From positions 1 to 64,000 of the forward strand of contig DASWHR010000029.1 of assembly GCA_036398095.1 (NCBI GenBank): a stretch of 64,000 nucleotides of DNA, given 5' to 3'. The DNA comes from DASWHR01 sp036398095. Its GTDB lineage: Bacteria; Actinomycetota; AC-67. The notes beneath the pieces are model-generated. The model worked only from the letters and a program-made list of their open reading frames with translations. It searched no databases and was not told where the DNA came from. Positions 17,299 to 24,582 of the stretch are shown piece by piece. The translations under genes and the position numbers were made by a program. Position 1 is the first letter of the stretch. Each line of letters begins with the position of its first letter.

Positions 17299-17335
17299 CC
17301 TCCTGATAGTGAAACGCCGTTCCATGATATGAAAC
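17299..17335. promoter_or_regulatory. Predicted IclR-type operator, site B (divergent)
   Basis: CCTCC (17299, weak) - 7 - GAAAC (17311) - GCC - GTTCC (17319) - 7 - GAAAC (17331-17335). It sits between the divergent nitrilase-like and enoyl-CoA hydratase genes, 6 and 28 bases from their starts, and has the same 7/3/7 spacing as site A. Confidence 0.6.
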
Positions 17336-17363
17336 ACGCGGCCTGCGGGGAAAGGGGACGCTC

Positions 17364-18143
17364 ATCGACACGCCGATTCACTTCGAGATTCGCGACCGGA
17401 TCGGGTATCTGACGCTGAACCGTCCCGACGCGCGCAACGCCATCGACGAGGCGATGCTGGCCGCGCTGCCCGGCGCGTTGCGGCGCGTTCGCGAAGACCC
17501 GGACGTGAAGGCGCTCGCTGTGTCCGGCGCGGGGGACGCGTTCTGCATCGGTCTCGACATCGGGCTGCTCGGCCGCGCGTTCGACGAACCCGCCTACTTC
17601 AAGGACGTGCTCGAGCGGTTGAAGCGGATCCTGGCGGATCTGGAGTCGCTGCCGGTCCCGGTCGTCGCCGCGGTGAACGGGCTGACCCGCGCCGGCGGCT
17701 TCGAACTGGTGCTTGCCTGCGATCTGGCGATCATCGCCGCCGAGGCGCGCATCGCCGATCATCATCTGGCGTTCGGGATCATGCCGGGCGGCGGCGCCAC
17801 GCAACGCGCGCCGCGCAAGATCGGCGATCAGCGGGCGCGCGAGCTGCTGTTCACCGCGCGATGGCTGACCGGAGACGAGGCCGCCGAGTACGGACTGGCC
17901 GTGCGCGCCGTGCCGCTGTCGCGACTGGGCGATGCGGTCGAAGATCTGGTGGCGACGTTCCGGTTGCGGTCGCGCACGGCGCTGGCCGCGACGAAGGCGG
18001 CGATGAACGAAGGAGCGTCGCTGCCGCTGCCTCGCGCCCTGGATCTGGAGACCGAGGTCTTCATGCGCTACCTGACGAGCGATCCGCAGGCCGCCGAAGG
18101 CTTTCGCGCGTATGAAGCGGGCCGCGACCCCGTATGGCCCTAG
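17364..18143 (+). CDS. Enoyl-CoA hydratase/isomerase with a non-standard start codon
   Basis: A crotonase-family protein of about 259 residues. The N-terminal strand IHFEIRDRIGYLTLNRPDAR and the oxyanion-hole motifs (SGAGDAFCIGLDIG and NGLTRAGGFELVLACDLAI) are intact. The frame is closed by TGA at 17325 and holds no ATG, GTG or TTG before ATG 17454, which lies inside the conserved domain. I place the start at ATC 17364, six bases after AAAGGGG, where family members usually begin; CTG 17343 is the alternative. It forms a unit with the overlapping MaoC gene and probably hydrates an enoyl-CoA intermediate. Confidence 0.8.
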   Translation: MDTPIHFEIRDRIGYLTLNRPDARNAIDEAMLAALPGALRRVREDPDVKALAVSGAGDAFCIGLDIGLLGRAFDEPAYFKDVLERLKRILADLESLPVPVVAAVNGLTRAGGFELVLACDLAIIAAEARIADHHLAFGIMPGGGATQRAPRKIGDQRARELLFTARWLTGDEAAEYGLAVRAVPLSRLGDAVEDLVATFRLRSRTALAATKAAMNEGASLPLPRALDLETEVFMRYLTSDPQAAEGFRAYEAGRDPVWP

Positions 18144-18583
18144 ACATGGGAAGCTACGAGTCGCTGCCGCCGGGGCTGTCGTTTACGACACCGTCGATGC
18201 GCATCGAACCCGGCGACGCGGCTTCGTTGATCCGGATCGGCGGCTACACCCATCCGCTGTTCACCGATCCGACCTACGCGGCCGGCACGCCGTTCGCACG
18301 CTCACCCCTGCCGGGCGAGGCCGTGCTGCTCGCGATGGGCGGCCTGGTCGAGCAGTCGGGACGATTCGACGAGACCGTCGTCGCGCTGCTGGGCTTTGAC
18401 CAGGTCAGATTCTTGGCGGCGGCATTCCCCGGCGACACCTTGCACGCCGTCGTCGAAGTCACCGGGCGCGAGATGCGTCCGAGCGGCCGCCGCGGCGAGG
18501 TCTCGATGGTGTGGCGTTGCCGCAACGAGCGCGGCGAGACCTTGTGCGAGGCGACCGCCCGGATGCTGTTCCGCGTCGACTAG
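18134..18583 (+). CDS. MaoC-like hotdog-fold dehydratase
   Basis: A 149-residue hotdog-fold protein. The segment IRIGGYTHPLFTDPTYAAGT fits the R-hydratase/MaoC pattern (active-site Asp replaced by T/H variants) and is followed by RSPLPGEAVLLAMGG and the strand DTLHAVVEV. It probably hydrates or dehydrates a CoA thioester. ATG 18134 overlaps the end of the enoyl-CoA hydratase gene by ten bases; ATG 18146 is another possible start. The pair is under the divergent IclR-type operator. It meets the convergent ABM gene five bases downstream. Confidence 0.8.
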   Translation: MALDMGSYESLPPGLSFTTPSMRIEPGDAASLIRIGGYTHPLFTDPTYAAGTPFARSPLPGEAVLLAMGGLVEQSGRFDETVVALLGFDQVRFLAAAFPGDTLHAVVEVTGREMRPSGRRGEVSMVWRCRNERGETLCEATARMLFRVD

Positions 18584-18588
18584 GGACC

Positions 18589-19173
18589 CTAACCGAGCAG
18601 CGGCTTCGGGATGTCGAACCACTCGACGTTCGAGCACAGGCTCATCCACTCGTCGAAGGACTTCTTGACGTCGGCCGGCATCTCCTTCTTCTCGGCGGCC
18701 CGCGCTTCGGATTCGCTGGTGAACCAGTCCACGATGTGGATACGTCCGTCGGGAAGCCACACGTTCATGTGGCCGATGACGTCGGGCCGCAACTCGGCCA
18801 TCCGGTCGCCGAACTCCCGGTCGATTTTCTCGTAGCGTGCACGGTCCTTGACGGTCGCGCGCATCATCTGCACGAAGCCCGCTTGGTCGGAGCCGGGCAT
18901 GAGCGTTTCGACGTCTTCGGATTCGACGAACTCGGCGGGGCCGGCGAGACACTTTTCCATCGCCTGCCACATCGCGGTCTGCTCGGGACTGTTGGAGTTC
19001 TTCATCGCGAGCGTTCGGTTCTCGAAGCGGGCGGCCAGCACGAACTCGCCCTTCGTGGTGATGCCGCCGGTTGCGCCCAGAAAGCCGGCGGCGTCGCGGT
19101 CCCGGTTCTCCTCCCAGATCCGCTCGATCCCCTCCGGATCGGCGGCCTTCGCGCGAATGATCTGTACGAACAT
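18589..19173 (-). CDS. Tandem ferredoxin-like (ABM-type) domain protein, unknown function
   Basis: A 194-residue soluble protein built of two similar halves. Each half has a strand with the sequence type FVQIIRAKAADPEGIERI or FVQMMRATVKDRARYEKID, followed by a D(I/R)DPE-like turn and a second strand (FVLAARFENR and IHIVDWFTSESEAR), the layout of dimeric alpha-beta barrel monooxygenase-like proteins. It may bind a small molecule, or act like a stress-response ABM protein; no catalytic residues can be assigned. It stands alone, facing the luciferase-like gene across a region with an inverted repeat (19264-19303). Confidence 0.65.
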   Translation of the reverse strand: MFVQIIRAKAADPEGIERIWEENRDRDAAGFLGATGGITTKGEFVLAARFENRTLAMKNSNSPEQTAMWQAMEKCLAGPAEFVESEDVETLMPGSDQAGFVQMMRATVKDRARYEKIDREFGDRMAELRPDVIGHMNVWLPDGRIHIVDWFTSESEARAAEKKEMPADVKKSFDEWMSLCSNVEWFDIPKPLLG

Positions 19174-19263
19174 GGTGCCTCCCTTTCGATCGGGTCCTTC
19201 CGATCGAGTCCGTCCGATCCTCTCGTTTCTCGGGTCGGCACGTCAACCGCAGGGTCGGTGATG

Positions 19264-19303
19264 CCTCGCAGAGAAATCAGATTCATCAGATTCTTCTGCG
19301 AGG
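19264..19303. repeat. Imperfect inverted repeat with ATCAGATTC direct repeats
   Basis: CCTCGCAGAGAAATCAGA (19264-19281) is largely mirrored by TCAGATTCTTCTGCGAGG (19286-19303), and the centre holds ATCAGATTC twice in tandem. It lies between the ABM gene and the luciferase-like gene. A related core (GAATCAGAT/ATCTGATTC) forms the perfect palindrome at 54310, so both could bind one regulator. No T-run follows, so it is not a standard terminator. Confidence 0.5.
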
Positions 19304-19335
19304 GCCGTCCGATTGACCGCCGTCGCGGCGGCCTT

Positions 19336-19372
19336 GTATCAATAGGCGGAACGCCGTTCCACCAGGAGAGAC
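19336..19372 (+). promoter_or_regulatory. Predicted IclR-type operator, site C
   Basis: GTATC (19336) - 7 - GGAAC (19348) - GCC - GTTCC (19356) - 7 - GAGAC (19368-19372). The central GGAACGCCGTTCC is a perfect palindrome and the outer half-sites are degenerate. It ends 19 bases upstream of the luciferase-like monooxygenase start. Confidence 0.6.
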
Positions 19373-19391
19373 AGAACAGCGCAGGAGAGGC

Positions 19392-20402
19392 ATGAGGCTT
19401 TCGTACGGACCGTGGGGTGAGTCGCTCGGCGAGGCGGTGGCCGCCGCGATCGCGGCGGAGCATGCCGGATTCGATCGCGTCTGGTTCGCCGAGTTGCATC
19501 GCAGCGCCTTCGTTTCGGCGGCGGCGGCCGCCGCGGCGACATCTCGCATCGGCGTGGGAACCGGCATCGCGCTCGCCTTCGTGCGATCGCCGATGACGAC
19601 CGCGCTGGAAGCGATGGATGTCGACGAGCTGAGCGGCGGCCGGTTCGCGCTCGGGCTCGGCTCGGGCGTGCAGCGGCTGAACGAGGACTGGCACAACGCG
19701 CGCTTCGGCAAAGCCGTCGGTCATACCCGCGAAACCGTCGCGATCATCCGCCGCTTCATCGCCGAATCGCATCGCGGCGAGTTGATCGAGTTCGAAGGCG
19801 AGCACGAGCGCATGAAGTTGCGCGGCTACCAGCGGCCGTTCCCCCCGCAGCGCGAGCAGATCCCGATCTCCCTTGCCGCGGTCGGCGATGCGATGACACG
19901 GCTCGCCGGCGAGATCGGCGACGGATGGCTCGGCCACGAACTCGGATCGCCGCGATATCTGGCATCGGCGATCCTGCCGAATCTGCAGGCCGGGCTGTCG
20001 CGGGCCGGGCGCGACCGGCGCTCGATCGACGTCGTCGCCTCGGCCTGCTGCGCGATCGACGACGACGGCCCGCAGGCGAAGCGATGGATGGCCGGGCTCG
20101 TCGCCTTCTACGCGACGGTCCGCACCTACGAAGCGTTCTTCGCCTTCCACGGCTTTGCCGCCGAAGCCGCCGCGGTGCGGGAGCGGTTTCGCGCCGGCGA
20201 CGAGGCCGGCATGGTCGACGCGGTTCCCGACGCGATGGTGGACGCGTTCGCGCTGGCCGGCACACCCGACCACGTGCGCGCGAAGCTGAAGGAATACGAC
20301 GGGGTCGCCGACGGCATCAAGTTGTCGCCGCCGACGCATCTGGTCGCGGCCGAGGTCACACGCCATTGCCAATCGATGATCTTGGAGCATCTGAGCCCAT
20401 GA
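19392..20402 (+). CDS. LLM-class flavin/F420-dependent oxidoreductase
   Basis: A 336-residue luciferase-like TIM-barrel protein. It begins with the first strand RLSYGPWG, then AEHAGFDRVWFAELH, the conserved TSRIGVGTGIALAFVRSP, and SGGRFALGLGSGVQRLNE, all typical of F420- or FMN-dependent LLM oxidoreductases. Such enzymes transfer hydride from reduced F420 or hydroxylate with FMNH2 and O2. ATG 19392 lies 19 bases after an IclR-type operator. Its stop overlaps the start of the triple RidA gene (ATGA), a coupling reminiscent of RutA/RutC in pyrimidine breakdown. Confidence 0.88.
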   Translation: MRLSYGPWGESLGEAVAAAIAAEHAGFDRVWFAELHRSAFVSAAAAAAATSRIGVGTGIALAFVRSPMTTALEAMDVDELSGGRFALGLGSGVQRLNEDWHNARFGKAVGHTRETVAIIRRFIAESHRGELIEFEGEHERMKLRGYQRPFPPQREQIPISLAAVGDAMTRLAGEIGDGWLGHELGSPRYLASAILPNLQAGLSRAGRDRRSIDVVASACCAIDDDGPQAKRWMAGLVAFYATVRTYEAFFAFHGFAAEAAAVRERFRAGDEAGMVDAVPDAMVDAFALAGTPDHVRAKLKEYDGVADGIKLSPPTHLVAAEVTRHCQSMILEHLSP

Positions 20403-21496
20403 ATGCGATCAAGCCGGCTGCGTTTCCGTGGTTCGAGTACGCCCGCTACACGTTCTCGCTCGGATTGGAGAGCGCCGGCCGCGTGTGGCTCAGCGGCCAC
20501 AGCGCATCCGAGTACGACGCGGGCGAGGAGCGCATCGTCGTCAAGGGCGGGATGGAGCAGCAGGCGCGCACCGCGTACGCGAAGATCGCCGCGATACTGG
20601 AGGCGGCGGGGCTGACGCTGGGTGACGCGACGCGCGTCGTTGAGTACGTGACCGCGACGGGCATCGAGCACTACGCCGAAGCCGAAGCGGTGCGCAGCGA
20701 ACTCTTCGGGGCGGCGCAACCGGCCGTGTGCACCGTCGTCGTCAACAGCCTGCTTCGGCCGGCCGCGTTCATCGAGATCGAAGTCACCGCCGGCGGGGCC
20801 GACGACGGGATCGTGTACCTGCCGTCCATCACCGCGCCCGAAGCCGGCGACGACTTGATCGCGCAAACCGAGGCGGTGTTCGACAAGGCCGCCCGCATGC
20901 TCGCCGATGCCGGGCTCGACATGAGCAACATCGTCAAGACCGTGGACTACACCACGCCGCGAACCTTGTCCGACTACAAACGCACCGGCCGCGTCCGCAA
21001 GGATCGTCTTGGTCCCGTCTATCCCGCCGCCGCCGGCATTCTGATGTCGCGGCTGCAGACGCCCGGCACGCTCGTGTCGCTCGACATCACCGCATCGCGC
21101 CATCCGCTCGAGGCCGTGAACCCGGGTTGGGAGCGCTACGCCAAGCTCACCTACTCCCCCGCCGTCAAGGCCGGAGGGATGCTGTTCATGAGCGGCCAGG
21201 CTGCCTTGGATCCGGCGACCGAACACGCCGTCTTTCCGGGAGACGTCGCCGCGCAAGCCGAGTACACGTATCAGAACATCATCGAAGTCTTGAAGGCCGC
21301 CGGTGCCGGCCCCGAAAACCTGGTCAAGACCATCGAGTACGTAACCCCCGCCGGCCTAAAGCGCTACCGCGAAGTAGCCGCCGTCCGCGAAAAGCTGCTG
21401 AAAGAGCCCTACCCCGCCAGCACCGGCTGCATCTGCCAGCAACTCCTCAGGCCCGAATTCGAAATCGAAATCGACCCCCTCGCCCTCCTGCCATAG
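20399..21496 (+). CDS. Triple RidA (YjgF/YER057c) fusion protein
   Basis: A 365-residue protein made of three RidA-like domains in tandem (about residues 1-125, 130-245 and 250-365). Domain 1 has VWLSGHSAS and VVEYVTA; domain 2 has VYLPSITAP and VKTVDYTTP; domain 3 has MLFMSGQAALDP and VKTIEYVTPAGLKRYRE, and each ends near a strand with IEIE- or SLDI-type sequence. RidA proteins form trimers and hydrolyse reactive enamines/imines, so this chain could be a complete covalent trimer. ATG 20399 overlaps the monooxygenase stop. Whether each domain keeps the substrate-binding Arg cannot be assured by eye. Confidence 0.85.
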   Translation: MNAIKPAAFPWFEYARYTFSLGLESAGRVWLSGHSASEYDAGEERIVVKGGMEQQARTAYAKIAAILEAAGLTLGDATRVVEYVTATGIEHYAEAEAVRSELFGAAQPAVCTVVVNSLLRPAAFIEIEVTAGGADDGIVYLPSITAPEAGDDLIAQTEAVFDKAARMLADAGLDMSNIVKTVDYTTPRTLSDYKRTGRVRKDRLGPVYPAAAGILMSRLQTPGTLVSLDITASRHPLEAVNPGWERYAKLTYSPAVKAGGMLFMSGQAALDPATEHAVFPGDVAAQAEYTYQNIIEVLKAAGAGPENLVKTIEYVTPAGLKRYREVAAVREKLLKEPYPASTGCICQQLLRPEFEIEIDPLALLP

Positions 21497-21620
21497 AACG
21501 GGTTCGAATCCGCTTACCCCCACCGGCTCATCTTCCAGGTAAGACGCGTTCGAGCAGAGTGACGGGCTCGAACCGATCGTCGCACTGTCCCCGTCCGCGG
21601 CTGCATGCCATACTGAATCC

Positions 21621-21845
21621 ATGGCGAAGCGAGCGGTCGATATCAGCCAGTTAAGCGGCGATGAACGTCTTGCGCTCATCGAAGAGCTCTGGGAGAGCCT
21701 GGATCAAAAGGAGCGCGATGCCATTCCACTAACGCCGGAGCAGGAGGTCGAGCTCGATCGTCGGCTTGATGCCTTGGATCGGGACGGGGTCCAAGGTCTC
21801 TCTCCCGCCGAGCTTCGCGAGTACATCAAACGCCACAGCCCGTGA
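21621..21845 (+). CDS. Antitoxin, addiction module (TIGR02574-like) family
   Basis: A 74-residue acidic protein, mainly helical, with LSGDERLALIEELWESLDQ and LTPEQEVELDRRLDAL, the hallmark segments of the RelB/ParD-like 'addiction module component' family. It should bind and neutralise the toxin encoded next and repress the pair's promoter. It is directly followed by the toxin (GTGA overlap). A -10-like CATACT six bases upstream suggests little or no leader. Confidence 0.88.
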   Translation: MAKRAVDISQLSGDERLALIEELWESLDQKERDAIPLTPEQEVELDRRLDALDRDGVQGLSPAELREYIKRHSP

Positions 21846-22138
21846 CCTCGTTGATCTACAACCCGGATGCGGTTGTTGAGGTTCGGGCCGTTCATGATTG
21901 GTATGAGCGCCAGAGTCCAGGCCTCGGCGGTGCGTTCCTCGATGAGCTTGCGCTTGCCGAAGAGGCGATTTCTCGCTCACCACTCGCATTCAAAGTTTTG
22001 AGACGCGAGACTCGACGTTACTTCCTTCGAAGGTTTCCCTATCAGCTTCTCTTTACCGTTCGGGATGACATCATTGCGGTTGTCGCGTGTCTTCATGCTC
22101 GACGATCACCGCGAGCGGCGAGGCGGAGGGCGCACTGA
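21842..22138 (+). CDS. RelE/ParE-family toxin
   Basis: A 98-residue basic protein starting at GTG 21842, which overlaps the antitoxin stop. It has the ParE/RelE pattern: YNPDAVVEVRAVHDWYERQ, then LGGAFLDELALAEEAI, RRFPYQLLFTVRDDIIAVV and a C-terminal basic tail with HARRSPRAARR. ParE-type members inhibit gyrase and RelE-type cut ribosomal mRNA; which one applies cannot be decided from the sequence. Lower GC in the central part (ttacttccttcgaagg) suggests recent transfer. Confidence 0.9.
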   Translation: MTSLIYNPDAVVEVRAVHDWYERQSPGLGGAFLDELALAEEAISRSPLAFKVLRRETRRYFLRRFPYQLLFTVRDDIIAVVACLHARRSPRAARRRAH

Positions 22139-22157
22139 TGCGGATTGAGAGCCCCTT

Positions 22158-22223
22158 ATGAGTCTTCGCGATCTCATCTTCGATCTCGACGGGACCCTCG
22201 CCGACACGATACCGATCTGTTGA
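22158..22223 (+). pseudogene. Truncated start of a HAD-superfamily hydrolase gene
   Basis: The frame from ATG 22158 encodes MSLRDLIFDLDGTLADTIPI, the N-terminus of a phosphoglycolate phosphatase-like HAD hydrolase with motif I (DLDGT), then Cys and a TGA stop at 22221. The rest of the HAD domain is not found downstream in any frame. This is the remains of a gene cut by a rearrangement just after the toxin-antitoxin pair. Confidence 0.75.
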
Positions 22224-22275
22224 GTTCGTCAACTTGCAGTGGCACCGCACCGTTTGGGGTCAAGGCCGCGTATCG

Positions 22276-22593
22276 TCATGCGCCGAGGCCGAACGGATCG
22301 ACTTCGTATTCGCGCAACAGGGATTGGAAGAACCATTCGGTCTGCCATCCGGCATTGTTGTGGGCGAACCAACGCGCCGCGGGGCCGTCGGACAGGAACG
22401 TGTCGTACAAGTTCGGGACGTAGTAGGTCGTCGTCGCAGGCTCGCTGGTGAAGCCGTTCTTTGGATTGGACGCGTCGTACGCGTAGGCGATGAACCGCGG
22501 ATCGAAAGGAACCGGCTCGTCGTCGAAGAAGGGCCCGGGAGCGCGCTGATGGATGTTCGACCCGAAGGTGTTCGTTAGCTCATCTCCGTCCAT
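22276..22593 (-). CDS. Unrecognised 105-residue protein or gene fragment
   Basis: A 105-residue acidic frame rich in aromatic residues (RFIAYAYDAS, TTTYYVPNLYDTF, WFAHNNAGWQTEWFFQSLL), which looks like a piece of a folded globular protein and not a shadow frame. I do not recognise a family. It starts inside the end of the XRE gene and lies between the truncated HAD gene and the altered XRE C-terminus. It could be an inserted gene or the tail of a larger gene left by a rearrangement. Confidence 0.4.
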   Translation of the reverse strand: MDGDELTNTFGSNIHQRAPGPFFDDEPVPFDPRFIAYAYDASNPKNGFTSEPATTTYYVPNLYDTFLSDGPAARWFAHNNAGWQTEWFFQSLLREYEVDPFGLGA

Positions 22594-22835
22594 GTTGCAT
22601 TTGGCACCTCGGCCAGGATGCGCGCGTTGCGCGCAGGATCGATCCGCGGCGCAAGGCGCAGCTCGAATCCCGCGGCGGCCAGAATCGCGGCCAGCGAGTC
22701 GGCGCCCGGCTGCCGGGTCCCCCGCTCGTAGGCGTTCAGCACCGACCGGGGAATGCCGGCCCGCCTGGCCAGGCCGGCCTGCCGCAGCCCCGCCCGGCGG
22801 CGCGCTTCCCTCAGCAACTCTGCGGACACACCCAT
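22575..22835 (-). CDS. XRE-family helix-turn-helix regulator, C-terminus altered
   Basis: An 86-residue DNA-binding protein. The start ATG 22835 opens directly with GVSAELLREARRRAGLRQAG, an XRE helix-turn-helix continuing through RAGIPRSVLNAYERGTRQPG. Relatives in Actinomycetota continue after RNARILAEV with a Leu/Ala-rich helix and sit before a nucleotidyltransferase-type toxin. Here the chain ends PNATWTEMS and the toxin is missing, so the gene appears to be cut at about 22607. A perfect palindrome (22842-22865) seven bases upstream is the likely autoregulatory operator. Confidence 0.75.
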   Translation of the reverse strand: MGVSAELLREARRRAGLRQAGLARRAGIPRSVLNAYERGTRQPGADSLAAILAAAGFELRLAPRIDPARNARILAEVPNATWTEMS

Positions 22836-22841
22836 CGATGA

Positions 22842-22865
22842 GATGTTAGCGGATACGCTAACATC
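22842..22865. promoter_or_regulatory. Perfect palindrome, likely XRE operator
   Basis: GATGTTAGCG (22842-22851), spacer GATA, CGCTAACATC (22856-22865): a perfect 10-base inverted repeat immediately upstream of the XRE regulator start, the expected place for autorepression. Confidence 0.7.
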
Positions 22866-22984
22866 CGGAAAGGGTTCACCGAGCATGCCGGGAGAAATCT
22901 TTGCGAGAGTGTCGATTCGGCCCGATCGCGTTCGTCTAGCAGGTGAGGGCCGGCAATGGGCCGGACCGGCGAAAGGAGACCGCG

Positions 22985-23332
22985 ATGACTCAGTACTTGA
23001 TGTCGGTGTGGATGGTCGACGGCGAGCCGACGCCGCCCGACGACGTGATCCAGCAAATGTACCGCGACGTGGACGTCTTCAACAGCAAGCTGCAGGCCAA
23101 CTCCGCGTGGGTCTTTGGCGGCGGGCTCCACCCGGCAGATACGGCGACGGTCGTGCAGGTCAAGGACGGCGAGCGGCTCACCACCGACGGACCGTTCGCC
23201 GAGGCGAAAGAGCACCTCGGCGGCTTTTGGGTCATCGAGGCCGCCGACCTGGATGCGGCGCTTGCCTGGGCGACGGAAGCCTCGGTCGCCTGCGGGGCTC
23301 CGGTCGAGGTCCGGCCGTTCCAGGACGAGTAA
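22985..23332 (+). CDS. YCII/DGPF-domain protein
   Basis: A 115-residue protein of the YCII-related (DGPF) family with a dimeric alpha-beta barrel fold. The family motif is explicit: LTTDGPFAEAKEHLGGFWVIEA, shown here in parts as TTDGPFAE and GGFWVIE. Such proteins are almost always encoded next to a SigJ-like ECF sigma factor, as here, eight bases downstream. Their role is probably regulatory for that sigma factor, but no mechanism is established. ATG 22985 follows AAAGGAG. Confidence 0.9.
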   Translation: MTQYLMSVWMVDGEPTPPDDVIQQMYRDVDVFNSKLQANSAWVFGGGLHPADTATVVQVKDGERLTTDGPFAEAKEHLGGFWVIEAADLDAALAWATEASVACGAPVEVRPFQDE

Positions 23333-23340
23333 CGCCTCGC

Positions 23341-24543
23341 GTGGACGCACGCGAGATCGCGCGGCTGTTTCGCGAGGACGCCGGCCGCGCGGTCGCCTCT
23401 TTGGCCCGCTTCTTCGGCGACATCGACCTCGCCGAGGAAGCGGTCCAAGAGGCATACGTGTCGGCGCTGGAGAAGTGGCCGGCGCACGGCCCGCCGCCGA
23501 ACCCGTCGGCGTGGATCATCACGACCGCGCGCAACCGCGGCATCGACCGGATCCGTCGCGAGTCCTCGCGCGAAGACCGGCATGCCCGGGCCGCAGCGGT
23601 GCATGCCCCATCCACCCCCGACGAGGACGCTGCCGTGGACGACGACCGGCTCCGACTGATCTTCACCTGCTGCCATCCGGCCTTGAAGCCGGATGCGCGC
23701 ATCGCGCTGACGCTGCGGCTGATCGGCGGACTGCAAACGCCCGAGATCGCGCGCGCGTTTCTGGTTCCCGAATCCACGATGGCGCAGCGGCTGGTTCGCG
23801 CGAAGGCGAAGATCAAAGCGGCGAAGATCCCCTATCGCGTTCCCGGCGACGCCGACTTGCCCGACCGGCTGGCAAGCGTCCTGGCGGTGCTGTATCTGAT
23901 CTTCAACGAGGGCTACGTCGCCACGGCCGGCGCGTCGCTGACGCGGGACGAGCTGTGCGCCGAAGCGATCCGGCTCGCGCGGGTGCTGGTCGAGCTGATG
24001 CCCGACGAGCCCGAGGCGACCGGCCTGCTCTCGCTGATGCTGCTGACACACGCGCGCCGCACCGTACGCACCGCGGCCGACGGATCGCTGGTGCGGCTCG
24101 CCGATCAAGACCGCGGCCGCTGGGATCGCGCGATGATCGCCGAAGGTCACGAGCTGGTTCGCCGCTGCCTTCGCCGCAATTGGCCGGGGCCGTATCAGAT
24201 CCAAGCCGCGATCAACGCCGTGCACACCGACGCCGCGACCGCCGCCGACACCGACTGGGCCCAGATCGTCGCGCTCTACGATCAGCTCGTGGCCGTCGCG
24301 CCCGGCCCGGTCGTCGCGCTCAACCGCGCGATCGCCGTGGGAGAGGTGAACGGCCCGGACGCCGCGCTCGCGCTCCTGGACGCGATCGAGCTGGAGTCGC
24401 ATCTTCTGCACGCCGCCCGCGGCGACGCCCTCGAGCGGCTCGGCCGCAACGACGAGGCCCGCGACGCCTACGACCACGCGCTCGCGCTCACCGACAACGA
24501 GGCCGAACGCGCATTGCTCCGCCGGCGGGCTCAATCGTTGTAG
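23341..24543 (+). CDS. SigJ-like ECF RNA polymerase sigma factor (DUF6596)
   Basis: A 400-residue sigma factor starting at GTG 23341, eight bases after the YCII gene. Region 2 is at about residues 5-75 (LARFFGDIDLAEEAVQEAYV, WIITTARNRGIDRIRRES), region 4 at about 110-165 (LTLRLIGGLQTPEIARAFLV), and the rest is the DUF6596 helical extension with the conserved YLIFNEGY and LVELMPDEPEATGLLSLML segments and TPR-like C-terminal helices. With its DGPF partner it forms a common actinobacterial pair. The genes it controls are not evident. Confidence 0.92.
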   Translation: MDAREIARLFREDAGRAVASLARFFGDIDLAEEAVQEAYVSALEKWPAHGPPPNPSAWIITTARNRGIDRIRRESSREDRHARAAAVHAPSTPDEDAAVDDDRLRLIFTCCHPALKPDARIALTLRLIGGLQTPEIARAFLVPESTMAQRLVRAKAKIKAAKIPYRVPGDADLPDRLASVLAVLYLIFNEGYVATAGASLTRDELCAEAIRLARVLVELMPDEPEATGLLSLMLLTHARRTVRTAADGSLVRLADQDRGRWDRAMIAEGHELVRRCLRRNWPGPYQIQAAINAVHTDAATAADTDWAQIVALYDQLVAVAPGPVVALNRAIAVGEVNGPDAALALLDAIELESHLLHAARGDALERLGRNDEARDAYDHALALTDNEAERALLRRRAQSL

Positions 24544-24582
24544 CGCGCCGCTATGATGTCGCCGCACACAAGGAGGCGACCC

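Noticed and set aside
21497..21530. GGTTCGAATCC motif similar to a tRNA T-loop after the triple RidA gene
   Set aside because: The flanking bases do not form the T-stem and no anticodon or acceptor arms are nearby, so it is not a tRNA or a clear attachment site.
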